Below are positions 42,141 through 51,187 of a stretch of DNA of 64,000 nt, piece by piece. Below the pieces are notes generated by a model, which was given only the letters and a program-made list of their open reading frames with translations, was not told the origin of the DNA and did no database searches. Positions within the stretch are counted from its first letter, which is position 1, and each line of letters opens with the position of its first letter. This DNA comes from Lachnospiraceae bacterium (GTDB lineage Bacteria; Bacillota; Clostridia; Lachnospirales; Lachnospiraceae). Both the position numbers and the translations under genes were made by a program. The DNA lies in NCBI GenBank assembly GCA_024405155.1, contig JAKSPC010000005.1, positions 31,805 through 95,804 on the forward strand, given 5' to 3'.

Positions 42141-42803
42141 TTATCTTTTTCTTTTATCAATGGCGTTTGCCGCCTTCATCCATGCTTCCTGAATGACCTG
42201 GGTGATGAGCACCAGAAGTGCCGTTGCCACCAGCATCACACCCATCTGCCAGCGGTAATACCCGTAGTTGGCTGCGATGGCGCCAAGGCCTCCGCCGCCC
42301 GTCATGCCGGCCATGGCCGTATACCCCAATACAGTCGTCATGACGATCGCTGCGCCGATAAGAAGCGACGGCCGGGCTTCCGGTAATAGGACCTTGGTTA
42401 CGATCTGCCATGGGGATGCCCCCATGCTCTTAGCTGCCTCGATCACGCCGCCGTCCACTTCTTTCAGCGAGCTTTCCACCATCCTCGCTATGTAGGGGGC
42501 CGCCGAAGCGGTAAGCGGGGGGATAATGGCAATGGAACCGATCTGTGTTCCCACCAGCGCTTTCGTCACGGGGAGCATCAGAAACAGTAAAATAATAAAG
42601 GGAATGGACCGGAATACGTTGATGATAACTCCCAGCGTGTCATGGACTCCCTTCAGGGGAGCAACGCCGTCCGGCTCCGTGACGACCAGCACCACGCCCA
42701 TGGGGATCCCGATCACATAGGCAAGAGCCGTAGATAAAAGAGTCATATACAGAGTCTCCAGAACTCCTTTTCCCATAAGCGGGATCATCTGCTGTAAACT
42801 CAT
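42141..42803 (-). CDS. metI: Methionine ABC transporter permease MetI
   Basis: 220 residues, five membrane helices, with the EAA-type coupling loop (VIEAAKSMGASPWQIVTKVL) that contacts MetN. IINVFRSIPFIILLFLMLPV and the end segment match MetI. Overlaps the metN 3' end by 4 nt, so translation is coupled. Confidence 0.92.
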   Translation of the reverse strand: MSLQQMIPLMGKGVLETLYMTLLSTALAYVIGIPMGVVLVVTEPDGVAPLKGVHDTLGVIINVFRSIPFIILLFLMLPVTKALVGTQIGSIAIIPPLTASAAPYIARMVESSLKEVDGGVIEAAKSMGASPWQIVTKVLLPEARPSLLIGAAIVMTTVLGYTAMAGMTGGGGLGAIAANYGYYRWQMGVMLVATALLVLITQVIQEAWMKAANAIDKRKR

Positions 42804-43801
42804 TCTCTCACCTCCTCGTATCTCACCTGTCTTGCTTTCAGGAAATTGATGACCGTTTCATACTGTGTTTCATCGTCGGGAAGCTCGATGATCATCTGAC
42901 CGATGGTCCGTCCTTCCACTTCCGTCAGATTGGCAAAGACGATGTTGACCAGTACGCCCAGCTGCTTTGCCATGACGGCGATGATGGGATCGTTGTGATT
43001 TCCGTCAAATACCAGACGCAGCTTTTTGCCCGACGGAAGCGATACCTGCTGATATCCTTTATCCTCTCCCAGGATAAGCCGTTTTCCGATGGCGGTCTTC
43101 GGAGCGCTGAACACTTCGCTCACCGCGCCGCACTCAGCGATGTGGCTGGCATCGATGATGGCCACACGGTCGCAGATGGCTTCGATAACTTTCATCTCAT
43201 GGGTGATGACGATCACCGTGACGCCCATCTCCCGGTTGATCTTTTTCAGAAGATCCAGGATCTGCTTTGTGGTCTTCGGGTCCAGCGCGCTGGTGGCCTC
43301 ATCGCACAGGATCACTTTCGGATCGTTGGCCAGGGCTCTGGCAATGGCCACCCGCTGCTTCTGCCCGCCGGAAAGCTGTGCCGGATAGGCTTTGGCCCGT
43401 TCCTCCAGCCCCACGACCTTTAAAAGCGCCAGGGCTTTCTTTTCGGCCTCCTCTCTGGGCGTCCCGGTAAGTTCCAGCGGGAACGTCACGTTTTTCAGCA
43501 CGTTCCTCTGCGAAAGGAGGTTGAATTGCTGGAAGATCATGCCCATCTTGCTGCGGGCTTTCCTGAGGTCCCTGTCTGAAAGCGTTCCCAGGTTCTGCTC
43601 CCGGAAGAACACCGCACCCGAAGTGGGGACTTCCAGGTAGTTGATGCAGCGCACCAGCGTGGACTTTCCGGCGCCGGAAAGTCCGATGATGCCGAAGATC
43701 TCGCCCTCCTCAATGGAAAGATTGATGTCCTCCAGTGCCGTTACCGCGCCGGAGGCCGTCGAAAATGTCTTTCCCATGTTTTTCAGTTCAATAATACTCA
43801 T
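42800..43801 (-). CDS. metN: Methionine ABC transporter ATP-binding protein MetN
   Basis: 333 residues. Walker A GLSGAGKST, signature LSGGQKQRVAIA, Walker B VILCDEATSALD, H-loop VITHEM. The C-terminal about 80 residues form the ACT-like NIL domain (IIELPDDETQYETVINFL) that binds methionine and inhibits transport. First gene of the operon, preceded by a Met-rich leader peptide and a terminator. Confidence 0.94.
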   Translation of the reverse strand: MSIIELKNMGKTFSTASGAVTALEDINLSIEEGEIFGIIGLSGAGKSTLVRCINYLEVPTSGAVFFREQNLGTLSDRDLRKARSKMGMIFQQFNLLSQRNVLKNVTFPLELTGTPREEAEKKALALLKVVGLEERAKAYPAQLSGGQKQRVAIARALANDPKVILCDEATSALDPKTTKQILDLLKKINREMGVTVIVITHEMKVIEAICDRVAIIDASHIAECGAVSEVFSAPKTAIGKRLILGEDKGYQQVSLPSGKKLRLVFDGNHNDPIIAVMAKQLGVLVNIVFANLTEVEGRTIGQMIIELPDDETQYETVINFLKARQVRYEEVRE

Positions 43802-43824
43802 CTTTACCTCTGCAACTAAACAAA

Positions 43825-43848
43825 GCCCGTGGTCATCTGACCACGGGC
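43825..43848 (-). terminator. Intrinsic terminator (attenuator) in the metN leader
   Basis: Minus strand: GCCCGTGGTC, loop AGAT, GACCACGGGC, then TTTGTTT. A perfect 10-bp stem with a 4-nt loop, ending about 24 nt before the metN start and 28 nt after the leader-peptide stop. Confidence 0.88.
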
Positions 43849-43876
43849 CGCATTCTTATTGTTTACGGATATGATC

Positions 43877-43966
43877 TCAATGACTCATCTTTCGCACACG
43901 GAAAACGCACATGTCCATTGCCATGTACATCATCATATCCATCATGTTGGTGCGAACGAGTTTCAT
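43877..43966 (-). CDS. Methionine-rich leader peptide of metNIQ
   Basis: AAGGAG lies 8 nt before an ATG followed by 28 more codons and TGA. The peptide begins MKLVRTNMMDMMMYMAMDMC and has ten Met in 29 residues, nine counting only internal ones, clustered at positions 8-19. It lies between a near-perfect promoter and an intrinsic terminator ahead of metN. The gene order is that of trp/his-type attenuation: scarce Met-tRNA would stall a ribosome on the Met cluster and change folding of the leader. TTCGCAC (codons 4-6) can pair with GTGCGAA (codons 24-26), enclosing the cluster. Confidence 0.85.
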   Translation of the reverse strand: MKLVRTNMMDMMMYMAMDMCVFRVRKMSH

Positions 43967-43995
43967 TGAAGACTCCTTAAATTATCTTGCCCCGT

Positions 43996-44024
43996 ATAAT
44001 ACAGCGATGCATCCGCTTTGTCAA
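43996..44024 (-). promoter_or_regulatory. Promoter of the met leader and metNIQ
   Basis: Minus strand TTGACA (44019-44024), 17-bp spacer, TATTAT (43996-44001). The predicted start near 43988 leaves a leader of about 22 nt before the Met-rich peptide. Confidence 0.88.
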
Positions 44025-44255
44025 GACCTGTGTTCATTTTGGTCTATTTATCCGTGGCCGCAATGATCAGAATGTATTTCATCTTCTTCATTTGTACTCC
44101 TCTCTGCCTGCCCATCACTGATTTGCGCGAATGCAGGGGCCTGTTTCTAAAATCGCAGAATAGTACTGGAATTATCCATACAGTCTGCTATGATATCTGC
44201 AATGAAACAAAAAATATCCGGGCGAATTTCTGCCCGTCTGAAAAAGGAGAATCTG

Positions 44256-45785
44256 ATGAGCAATATGAGGATCGGCTGGTCAGAGATCAGCATTACCCCC
44301 GATAAGAAAGTATCCCTTTACGGTCAGTTTGCGGAGCGAATTTCCGAATATGTGGAAAAGCCCCTCATGGCTACCGCCATGGCAGTGGAAAGCTGCGGGG
44401 ATCAGATGATACTCGTCTCCTGCGATCTGGTAGGCGTCGCCGACAACGTTGTGGAAGCCGTGAGAGCGCGTCTAACGGAAACGGGTGCGGAAAAGAAAGG
44501 AATGGATGTCTCAAAGATCATCTGTTTCGCCACGCATACGCATACCGGCCCGAACTTCACCCGAAGAGCCAGCCGCGTCGTTTCCCTGTCTGCGGACAAT
44601 AAGGTTCTATTAGAGAGCATGCTTCCGGAAGGAAAGAAATACGTGGAAGCGGCATCCGCAAAAGCTGACCCTGACGTGGCCACCAATCAGGAGGTGTTCG
44701 ACCTTCTGACAGACCGCCTTTCCGGAGTCTGCATGGACGCCTGGGAGAACCGGGAAGAAGCGTCCTTTACCAATGCCTTTGACCGTGCCTGCGTCGGCAT
44801 GTGCCGCCGGGTGGCTTATTCCGACGGGACCGCGCAGATGTGGGGCGATGCCAATACCGCCGTTTTTACCGAACTGGAAGGCGGAAATGATTCCGGCGTG
44901 GAGCTGATGTTCACCTATGCCGGCGGCAGAATGACCGGCGTCGTGGTGAATCTTGCCTGCCCCGCACAGTGCGTACAGCACCGACACTTTGTTTCTCCCG
45001 ATTTCTGGGGAGAGGCAAGAAAACTTATCAAAGAGCGCTTCGGAGAAGACTTCCACGTCCTGGCGGTCTGCGGACCTGCCGGCGATCAGTGCCCCGTGGA
45101 TCTGGTAAGGTGGGTGAATCCGGACACCGATGTAAACGACCCCAACCTGATCCGCCACGAGCCTCCGGTGCGAAAGGCCGATCCGTCGATGTTTGACCTG
45201 GAGGGAATGAAGAAAGCCGGAAAACGTGTGGCGCAGGCCGTATTCGATGCCTGCGAAGACGGTCTGGACGCGCCGCAGACAGAGATCTGTTTTGCGCATA
45301 AAGTGATACCGATGGAGCTGCCGCTGCGCAGGGCCACCCTCAAGGAAGCTGCCACCGCCGAAAAAGAGATCCGGGAATACCTCAGAAACAAGGAGGGGGA
45401 CGTGGACTTCCGTGACGCGGCAAAACTGCAGCCCTATATGGGGATCCTTAAGAGGATCAAGGTACAGGAGACCGTAGATACGCTGACCGAGGAGATCCAT
45501 GTGATCCGCATGGGCAGTGTGGCCTTTGCGACCAGTCCCTTTGAGCTGTATCTGGATTATGCCAACCAGATAAAAGCGCGGATGAACTGTGAACAGGCAT
45601 TTCTGATTCAGCTGGCCAACGGCTGCGAGGGGTACCTTCCTACAGAAAAGGGCGAGCGGCACGGACATTATTCCGGCTTCATCGCTTCCGGCGTCGTGGG
45701 ACATGAAGGAGGCGACCTGCTGGTGCGCCGCACCCTGAAAGAGATCAATGGTCTCTTTGAGGATGATTACAAGGTTTATCAGTGA
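44256..45785 (+). CDS. Neutral/alkaline ceramidase-like hydrolase
   Basis: 509 residues from ATG 44256 (AAAGGAG upstream). IGWSEISITPDKKVSLYGQF, then ILVSCDLVGV and CFATHTHTGPNF (metal-binding histidines) are features of the neutral ceramidase N-terminal domain family. PAQCVQHRHFVSPDFWGEA and GPAGDQCP follow. No signal peptide is present and the classical C-terminal domain seems absent, so sphingolipid substrates should not be assumed. The 3' end is followed by a hairpin array. Confidence 0.75.
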   Translation: MSNMRIGWSEISITPDKKVSLYGQFAERISEYVEKPLMATAMAVESCGDQMILVSCDLVGVADNVVEAVRARLTETGAEKKGMDVSKIICFATHTHTGPNFTRRASRVVSLSADNKVLLESMLPEGKKYVEAASAKADPDVATNQEVFDLLTDRLSGVCMDAWENREEASFTNAFDRACVGMCRRVAYSDGTAQMWGDANTAVFTELEGGNDSGVELMFTYAGGRMTGVVVNLACPAQCVQHRHFVSPDFWGEARKLIKERFGEDFHVLAVCGPAGDQCPVDLVRWVNPDTDVNDPNLIRHEPPVRKADPSMFDLEGMKKAGKRVAQAVFDACEDGLDAPQTEICFAHKVIPMELPLRRATLKEAATAEKEIREYLRNKEGDVDFRDAAKLQPYMGILKRIKVQETVDTLTEEIHVIRMGSVAFATSPFELYLDYANQIKARMNCEQAFLIQLANGCEGYLPTEKGERHGHYSGFIASGVVGHEGGDLLVRRTLKEINGLFEDDYKVYQ

Positions 45786-45795
45786 AGAAAATTTT

Positions 45796-45985
45796 AATTT
45801 CCATCCGAAGGGCCTGAAAACGGGCTTTCGGATGGAATTTTCCTTGTTGGCAGCTTAAGTCGTCAAGAGTTTTTCCATCCGCAAGGCCTAAAAACGGGCT
45901 TTCGGATGGAATTTTCTTTTTTGGCAGCTCTAAACTGTCGAAGGTTTTTCAACCGGAAGGCCGAAAAAGAGGCTCACGGATGGAA
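45796..45985. repeat. Three-unit hairpin array, 74-75-bp period (same family as 18 kb)
   Basis: Hairpins begin at 45799 (TTCCATCCGAA...TTCGGATGGAA), 45873 (TTCCATCCGCA...TTTCGGATGGAA) and 45948 (TTCAACCGGAAGG...CACGGATGGAA). Spacers of about 36 nt share TTGGCAGCT and a GTC motif with one another but differ from the 18-kb spacers. Unit 3 carries the same CAACCGGAAGG arm as the 18-kb array. The first unit lies right after the ceramidase-like stop and may act as its terminator. Confidence 0.85.
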
Positions 45986-45995
45986 AATAAAAAAT

Positions 45996-46016
45996 GCCGC
46001 CCGAAAACCGGGCGGC
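45996..46016 (-). terminator. Intrinsic terminator reading leftward, formerly of a tRNA gene
   Basis: GCCGCCCG (45996-46003), loop AAAAC, CGGGCGGC (46009-46016); on the minus strand it is followed by ATTTTTTATTTT. The sequence just upstream on that strand ends in a tRNA 3'-end sequence (46056-46076), so this was probably the terminator of a leftward tRNA gene. Confidence 0.8.
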
Positions 46017-46044
46017 ACCAAGGGATCTTCTTTACCAAAATACG

Positions 46045-46194
46045 GCATAAAAATAAGCGGGTGATGGGAATCGAACATTGATACACCATTACGAAACCCG
46101 CAAGAAATGGAGGTTTGAAGTCAGTGGCATCTGCTGATAACCCCGTGATAACCCCACATTCTTATGAGGAGGCATTCGTGCCTCCTCGCAATTC
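46045..46194. repeat. 150-bp direct repeat, left copy, with tRNA 3'-end (att-like)
   Basis: Begins GCATAAAAATAAGCGGGTGA. The minus strand of 46056-46076 reads GTTCGATTCCCATCACCCGC plus T, the T-arm 3' half and acceptor 3' strand of a tRNA. The rest shares CAAGAAATGGAGGTTTGAAG, TGATAACCCC repeats and hairpin GAGGAGGCA-TTCG-TGCCTCCTC (46166-46187) with 54688-54837. It reads as an attachment-site remnant. Confidence 0.8.
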
Positions 46195-46420
46195 TTACTG
46201 TATGTTTATAGATGGGCATATTCAAAGTGTCAATAACCTCATCTCATTTTTTTCAATAACCATATAGGCGCAACATTGAATATAATGATATAGCAACTTT
46301 CACTTTACACAGTCCGCTGCTTCAAGCCTCTTGAAGTCAGAATGAGGATATGGTAAATTTAAAAATATTGTCTGTTTCTGCGCAAATTGTCATATACAAT
46401 ATGATTGCGGGAGGTATACT
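46195..46420. other. Upstream region of the rhamnose ABC operon
   Basis: AT-rich, no gene. TATAAT-like boxes occur (for example near 46283), but no clear -35 partner or catabolite-repression site could be fixed. GGGAGG precedes the ATG at 46421. Confidence 0.35.
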
Positions 46421-47959
46421 ATGGCAGAACACCTGCTTGAAATGAATCACATAACAAAAGTATTTCCGGGCACAAAGGCTTTAGATAACGTCAGCTTCAA
46501 CCTGAAGGCAGGAGAAATACATGCGATCATCGGTGAAAACGGCGCAGGAAAATCCACATTTATCCAGGTGCTCACAGGTGTATTTCAGCCGGACGGCGGC
46601 GAGATCATTTTAGACGGCAAAAAGGTAGTCATGTCAAATCCCGTCGTCGCAGAGAAGCACGGCATTTCCGCCATCTATCAGCATCCCGCTTCCTATCCCG
46701 ATCTCTCTGTCGCCGAGAACATTTATATTGGCCATGAGTTCAAAACGGGGCCCTTTGTGAACTGGGCAAAGACTAATCGCGAGGCACAGAAAACACTCGA
46801 CAGCGCAGGCGCAAATTTTCAGGCGACCGCCCCGGTGAGTTCTCTTTCCGTGGCGCAGCAGCAGCTCGTTGAGATCGCAAAGGCGCTTTCGCAAAATGCA
46901 CGTATCCTCATTATGGACGAACCCACAGCTGCCCTGTCCAGGCGGGAGAGCGAGGAGCTCTACGAAATTGCGAAAAATCTCAGAGACAAGGGGGTTGCCA
47001 TTATCCTGATCTCCCACCGCTTTGAGGACATATTCGGACTTGCCGACAGAGTCACCGTATTTCGCGATGCACATTCTATCGGCACATGGGATATCCATGA
47101 AGTGGACGAGCCCACGCTTGTCAGGCACATGGTCGGCCATGAGATCGGAGACTATTTTCCTGCCCGTGAGCCGAAAATCGGCAAAGAAGTACTGCGGATA
47201 GAGAATATGTCCCGCGAAGGATACTTCAGGAATGTGTGCCTCAATGTTCATGCTGGTGAGATCGTGGGCGTTACCGGCCTTGTGGGTGCAGGACGCACAG
47301 AGGTCATAGAGGCTCTTTTCGGGGTAACAGGTGCCGACAGCGGCAAGGTCTTTATTGACGGTAAAGAGATCACGGGGAAACGATCTCCGCGAAGAATGAT
47401 GGATCTGGGGCTCGGCTGGCTTCCCGAGGACAGGGCAAGACAGGGGCTTCATCTCAGATGGGGGATAAAACAGAATATCTCCTTGCCGATCATAGATGAA
47501 TGCAGAAACGGTCTGTTTATTGCTGATGAAAAAGAACGCGCCATATCCGAAGAAATGAAGGACCTTCTCTCGATAAAGGCACCGAGCGTGGAAACAACAC
47601 CGAACGAACTGTCCGGCGGCAACCAGCAGAAAGTCGTCATCGGCAAGCTGCTTGCAGCGAAGTCCAAAATACTGATTCTCGACGAGCCTACAAAGGGAGT
47701 TGACGTAGGTTCCAAGGCTCAGATATACCGGCTTATGAACGATCTTGTCTCGCAGGGAAAAGGGATCCTGATGATCTCCTCCGAGATGCCGGAGGTGATG
47801 AATATGTCCGACAGGATCTATGTTGTGTGTGAAGGACGTATCACCATGGAAGCCCCTGCAAAGCAGCTTTCGCAAGAGGATATTCTCAAAGCTGCCATGA
47901 ACACGGACTCGGAAAGGAGATGTGAAAGTGAAAGCGAAAAGAAATCTGCCGATTCCTGA
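46421..47959 (+). CDS. Sugar ABC transporter ATP-binding protein (RbsA type)
   Basis: 512 residues, two fused ATPase domains. First Walker A GENGAGKST with signature LSVAQQQLVEIAKAL and Walker B ILIMDEPTAALS; the second has a degenerate P loop (GLVGAGRTEV) but an intact signature LSGGNQQKVVIGKLL and ILILDEPTKGVDVG. This asymmetry is normal for RbsA/MglA/RhaT-type importers. With two permeases, a binding protein and rhaBAD next door, L-rhamnose is the likely substrate. Confidence 0.9.
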   Translation: MAEHLLEMNHITKVFPGTKALDNVSFNLKAGEIHAIIGENGAGKSTFIQVLTGVFQPDGGEIILDGKKVVMSNPVVAEKHGISAIYQHPASYPDLSVAENIYIGHEFKTGPFVNWAKTNREAQKTLDSAGANFQATAPVSSLSVAQQQLVEIAKALSQNARILIMDEPTAALSRRESEELYEIAKNLRDKGVAIILISHRFEDIFGLADRVTVFRDAHSIGTWDIHEVDEPTLVRHMVGHEIGDYFPAREPKIGKEVLRIENMSREGYFRNVCLNVHAGEIVGVTGLVGAGRTEVIEALFGVTGADSGKVFIDGKEITGKRSPRRMMDLGLGWLPEDRARQGLHLRWGIKQNISLPIIDECRNGLFIADEKERAISEEMKDLLSIKAPSVETTPNELSGGNQQKVVIGKLLAAKSKILILDEPTKGVDVGSKAQIYRLMNDLVSQGKGILMISSEMPEVMNMSDRIYVVCEGRITMEAPAKQLSQEDILKAAMNTDSERRCESESEKKSADS

Positions 47960-48938
47960 TTTTTTCATGGAGCATCGAGAAGCTCCGATGGCAGTCATCC
48001 TGGTTCTGCTGATCATTGTTGTCTGCATTGAGATCCCGGGATATTTTGAAAATAATTACATAAACATCCTCAAAAACAGCTCGCTCAATCTCGTTATGGC
48101 GGCGGGAATGCTGTGCGTTCTGCTCGTCGGATCGATCGATATTTCGGTTGCCGCAGTGCTGGAGCTGTCGGCTGCCGTAGCGGGTGTTCTGATGCGTGAC
48201 GGGCATATTCAATCTGTCGGGATGATGTTTGCGGTCGGTATTCTGATCGGCGCGCTTGCGGGTTTTCTTACCGGTGTGCTGACAAGTTACGGGCGTATTC
48301 TTCCGATTATTGTAACATTGGGCATGACGTATGTGTGCAGAGCGCTCATTCCTATGGATTTTATCCTCGGCATGGACAAAATTGCGAGGATCGACCTCAC
48401 GGATTCCTTTAAGGATTTCATTCTGCAGAAATTCCTCGGGCTGCCGCTGATCATTTATATAACCCTCGCGGTGGTGCTGCTGATCGGCATATTCCTGAAA
48501 TACACCAAAACCGGAAGGTCACTCTATGCCGTCGGTTCCAACGTAAAGGCAGCAGCGATGCGCGGTGTCAATGTGAACCTGACGAAGGTCCTTGCTCATA
48601 CGATCTGCGGCGCAACGGCAGGCATGGCGGGGATCATGCGCCTTGCCGAATACAACGCCATTGAAAAGGGAGCCTGCAACGGCGGCGAGATGTATGTCAT
48701 CGCGGCGTGCGTACTGGGCGGCGTTTCCGTCATGGGCGGCTACGGTAAGATGATCGGTGTTGTCATCGGAGCAGCTTTGATCGCCACGATCGACAGTGCA
48801 ATCCCGCAGCTTTTTATAGATGCTACAATGATGAAGGAATTCTTCAAGGGCATCCTGATCCTTGCTGCAATTCTTCTCAATGTTCTTTTCCAGCGCGCTT
48901 CTAATAAGCGCATGAAGATGAAGGAGAGTGCAAAATGA
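47928..48938 (+). CDS. Sugar ABC transporter permease 1
   Basis: About 336 residues, eight to ten membrane helices, BPD_transp_2 family: GMLCVLLVGSIDISVAAVLE and AVGSNVKAAAMRGVNVNLTK. Starts at GTG 47928 (9 nt from GGAG) or GTG 47922 (only 3 nt), both inside the 3' end of the ATPase gene. Works with the second permease as a heterodimer. Confidence 0.88.
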   Translation: MKAKRNLPIPDFFMEHREAPMAVILVLLIIVVCIEIPGYFENNYINILKNSSLNLVMAAGMLCVLLVGSIDISVAAVLELSAAVAGVLMRDGHIQSVGMMFAVGILIGALAGFLTGVLTSYGRILPIIVTLGMTYVCRALIPMDFILGMDKIARIDLTDSFKDFILQKFLGLPLIIYITLAVVLLIGIFLKYTKTGRSLYAVGSNVKAAAMRGVNVNLTKVLAHTICGATAGMAGIMRLAEYNAIEKGACNGGEMYVIAACVLGGVSVMGGYGKMIGVVIGAALIATIDSAIPQLFIDATMMKEFFKGILILAAILLNVLFQRASNKRMKMKESAK

Positions 48939-50008
48939 AAAGAAAATCGCCTCTCAAGGCATATTCATGGGAGTTTATGCTTGTCGGCCTTCTTGTGGTG
49001 CTGTGGATCATTTTTGAAATTAAGGACAGCTCCCGGGGCAGGGACGTTTTCAACTTTGCCAGGATGATGAGCGGCATGAGCGTTTATATGCTTTACAGTT
49101 TCATGGCATTGGGTATGGCGCTGATCCTCGGCATGGGCGATATTGACATCTCCGTCGGTGCGAGCGCAACGCTTAGTGCCGCCGTCATGGGCGTGCTGTA
49201 CAGATCGATGACAAGCGGCGGAATGGCAAACGGTCCCGCTTTTGCCATAGCGATCCTTGCCTGCCTCGCCACCGGCTGCCTTTGCGGTTTCCTGAACGGT
49301 TTCCTGATAACACGGTTCCGGGAATTATTTCCGATGATCGTTACGCTGGGTACGATGCTGTTCTTTCGGGGTTTCTGTTATCTGTTCCTCGGCGGTGAAA
49401 CACTCAAATTTGAAAATGATGCCACGTGGGCTCTGCTCAAAAAACTCTACAACGGCTCCATTGAGATCGGCAGTGTCTCGTTTCCCACGATCATCCTGTG
49501 GTTTCTCGGCTTCGCGGCAGTGTTCTACATCTTTTTGCATAAGATGTCCGGCGGGCGCAAACTGTTCGCCATTGGAGAAAACAGAATTTCCTCGCGCTGC
49601 AGCGGCGTGAACGTAGATCGTTTTGAGCTTTTGATGTTTGTGGTATGCGGCTTTATGGCGGCGGTATCGGCACTTTTCTATATCGGCTGCGCATCTGCTA
49701 CTGTCAGAGCAGATGCCATGCAGGGTTATGAAATGTACGCCATTGCTGTGGCTGTTCTCGGCGGATTCTCGACCAGCGGCGGTAAGGGCAATATCATCGG
49801 CGTTGTGCTTTCTGTTTTGATATTCGGCGTTATGAAAAAGGGGCTCGGCACATTGTTCGGCTTTTCCGACAGCACAGTCAACCTTGCCGTGGGCATCGTG
49901 CTGATTCTGGCATCTCTCCTGCCGAACATCGTGCAGTATATTTCCCACAAAAAGCAGCTCAAAAAACAGCAGACGGATATTCAGGCATTCCCATCGGGCA
50001 AGCCATAA
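48935..50008 (+). CDS. Sugar ABC transporter permease 2
   Basis: 357 residues, same permease family: LGMALILGMGDIDISVGASA, VTLGTMLFFRGFCYLF and AIGENRISSRCSGVNVDRFE. ATGA overlap (4 nt) with the first permease. Two distinct permeases fit rhamnose-type importers (RhaP/RhaQ). Confidence 0.88.
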   Translation: MKRKSPLKAYSWEFMLVGLLVVLWIIFEIKDSSRGRDVFNFARMMSGMSVYMLYSFMALGMALILGMGDIDISVGASATLSAAVMGVLYRSMTSGGMANGPAFAIAILACLATGCLCGFLNGFLITRFRELFPMIVTLGTMLFFRGFCYLFLGGETLKFENDATWALLKKLYNGSIEIGSVSFPTIILWFLGFAAVFYIFLHKMSGGRKLFAIGENRISSRCSGVNVDRFELLMFVVCGFMAAVSALFYIGCASATVRADAMQGYEMYAIAVAVLGGFSTSGGKGNIIGVVLSVLIFGVMKKGLGTLFGFSDSTVNLAVGIVLILASLLPNIVQYISHKKQLKKQQTDIQAFPSGKP

Positions 50009-50053
50009 CAGCAGCAGGCTGTTAAGATTAAAAAACGATTAACGGAGGTAACT

Positions 50054-51079
50054 ATGAAAAAATTTTCTGCACTTGTAATTGTTCTGTGCATGGTATTTAC
50101 GCTGTGCGCCTGCGGTTCTTCCCAAAGCAGGAAAGCAGATGACGGCATAACCATAGGCGTAGTCTACAAGCAGTCCGGCAACGCTTATTTCCAGGCCGGT
50201 ATCACCGGCTTCCAGAAGGCGGCCGACGAACTTGGCTTTACGTTTATGCACGATGGCCCCGACGACAGCTCCAACGATGGTCAGGAGCGCATTATTCGCA
50301 ACTATATCGATCAGGGCGTTGATGTTCTGTGCATCTCTGCCAATGATGCCGCAGGCCTTGTTGACGTTTGCAGCGAAGCGAGAAAAGCCGGGATCCTTGT
50401 TCTCTCCTGGGATGCCAAGGTCGATCCCAGCGGCCGCGACATCGACATTGAGCCTGCATCCGCCAAGGTTATCGGGCTGACGCAGCTGGAGTTCATCGCA
50501 GAGCAGATGGGCTATGAGGGACAACTTGCCATCGTTTCCGCCGGTGCGACCGCTCCCAACCAGAATCTCTGGATCTCCTTCATTGAGGAAGCTCTGAAGA
50601 CAGATTCCAAATATGCCAATATCGACTATGTCGGCGTTGCCTACGGTGATGACGACTATACCAAATCCTATGATGTAATGAAGGCGCTCATCGACAAGTA
50701 CCCTGATCTCAAGGGAGTCATCGTCCCCACCACCAATGGTGCACCCGCAGTTGCCAAGTGCATCATCGACGAAGGCAAGGACGCAACTCTTAAAATGACC
50801 GGTCTGACCCTTGCCCATGATATGGCTGAGTACATCCACGGCGGCGTTGCCCCTGCGACCTTCCTGTGGAATCCCATCGAACTTGGTTACGTTTCCTCCT
50901 ATGTCGCAGTAGCGGCGAAAAAGGGTGACTTTAAATTTGAAGCGGGACAGACGATCGAGGTCCCCGGTTTTGAAGGACTCACCGTTGAAGTTTCCGATGA
51001 TGGTGGACTGATCCTCTACCTGAACAAGCTCAATAAGTTTGACGATACCACGGTCGACGCCTGGATCGACGCACTGTAA
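50054..51079 (+). CDS. Sugar ABC transporter substrate-binding lipoprotein (RhaS-like)
   Basis: 341 residues. Lipobox LCAC near residue 19, then a periplasmic-binding-protein type 1 fold: ITIGVVYKQSGNAYFQAGIT, DQGVDVLCISANDAAGL and GVIVPTTNGAPAVAKCI. It fits the sugar/rhamnose-binding group. GGAGG 6 nt before the ATG. Last gene of the transport operon, convergent with rhaD. Confidence 0.88.
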   Translation: MKKFSALVIVLCMVFTLCACGSSQSRKADDGITIGVVYKQSGNAYFQAGITGFQKAADELGFTFMHDGPDDSSNDGQERIIRNYIDQGVDVLCISANDAAGLVDVCSEARKAGILVLSWDAKVDPSGRDIDIEPASAKVIGLTQLEFIAEQMGYEGQLAIVSAGATAPNQNLWISFIEEALKTDSKYANIDYVGVAYGDDDYTKSYDVMKALIDKYPDLKGVIVPTTNGAPAVAKCIIDEGKDATLKMTGLTLAHDMAEYIHGGVAPATFLWNPIELGYVSSYVAVAAKKGDFKFEAGQTIEVPGFEGLTVEVSDDGGLILYLNKLNKFDDTTVDAWIDAL

Positions 51080-51187
51080 ACTCATTCCATCTGTCAACGA
51101 CCGGAACTTTCGACCTGAACTTTTGCGGCATATTCTGCCCCACAGATACACTCATAATACCCGAACAGTTCATTCCGAAAGTTCCGG

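Noticed and set aside
43802-43990. SAM riboswitch or T-box upstream of metN
   Set aside because: No S-box core and no T-box sequence (GGGTGG..CC type) is visible, and the leader is too short for either. It is filled by the Met-rich peptide and terminator.
46056-46076. tRNA gene
   Set aside because: Only the last 21 nt match a tRNA 3' end. The preceding sequence cannot form the T-stem partner, anticodon or D arm. The same holds at 54699.
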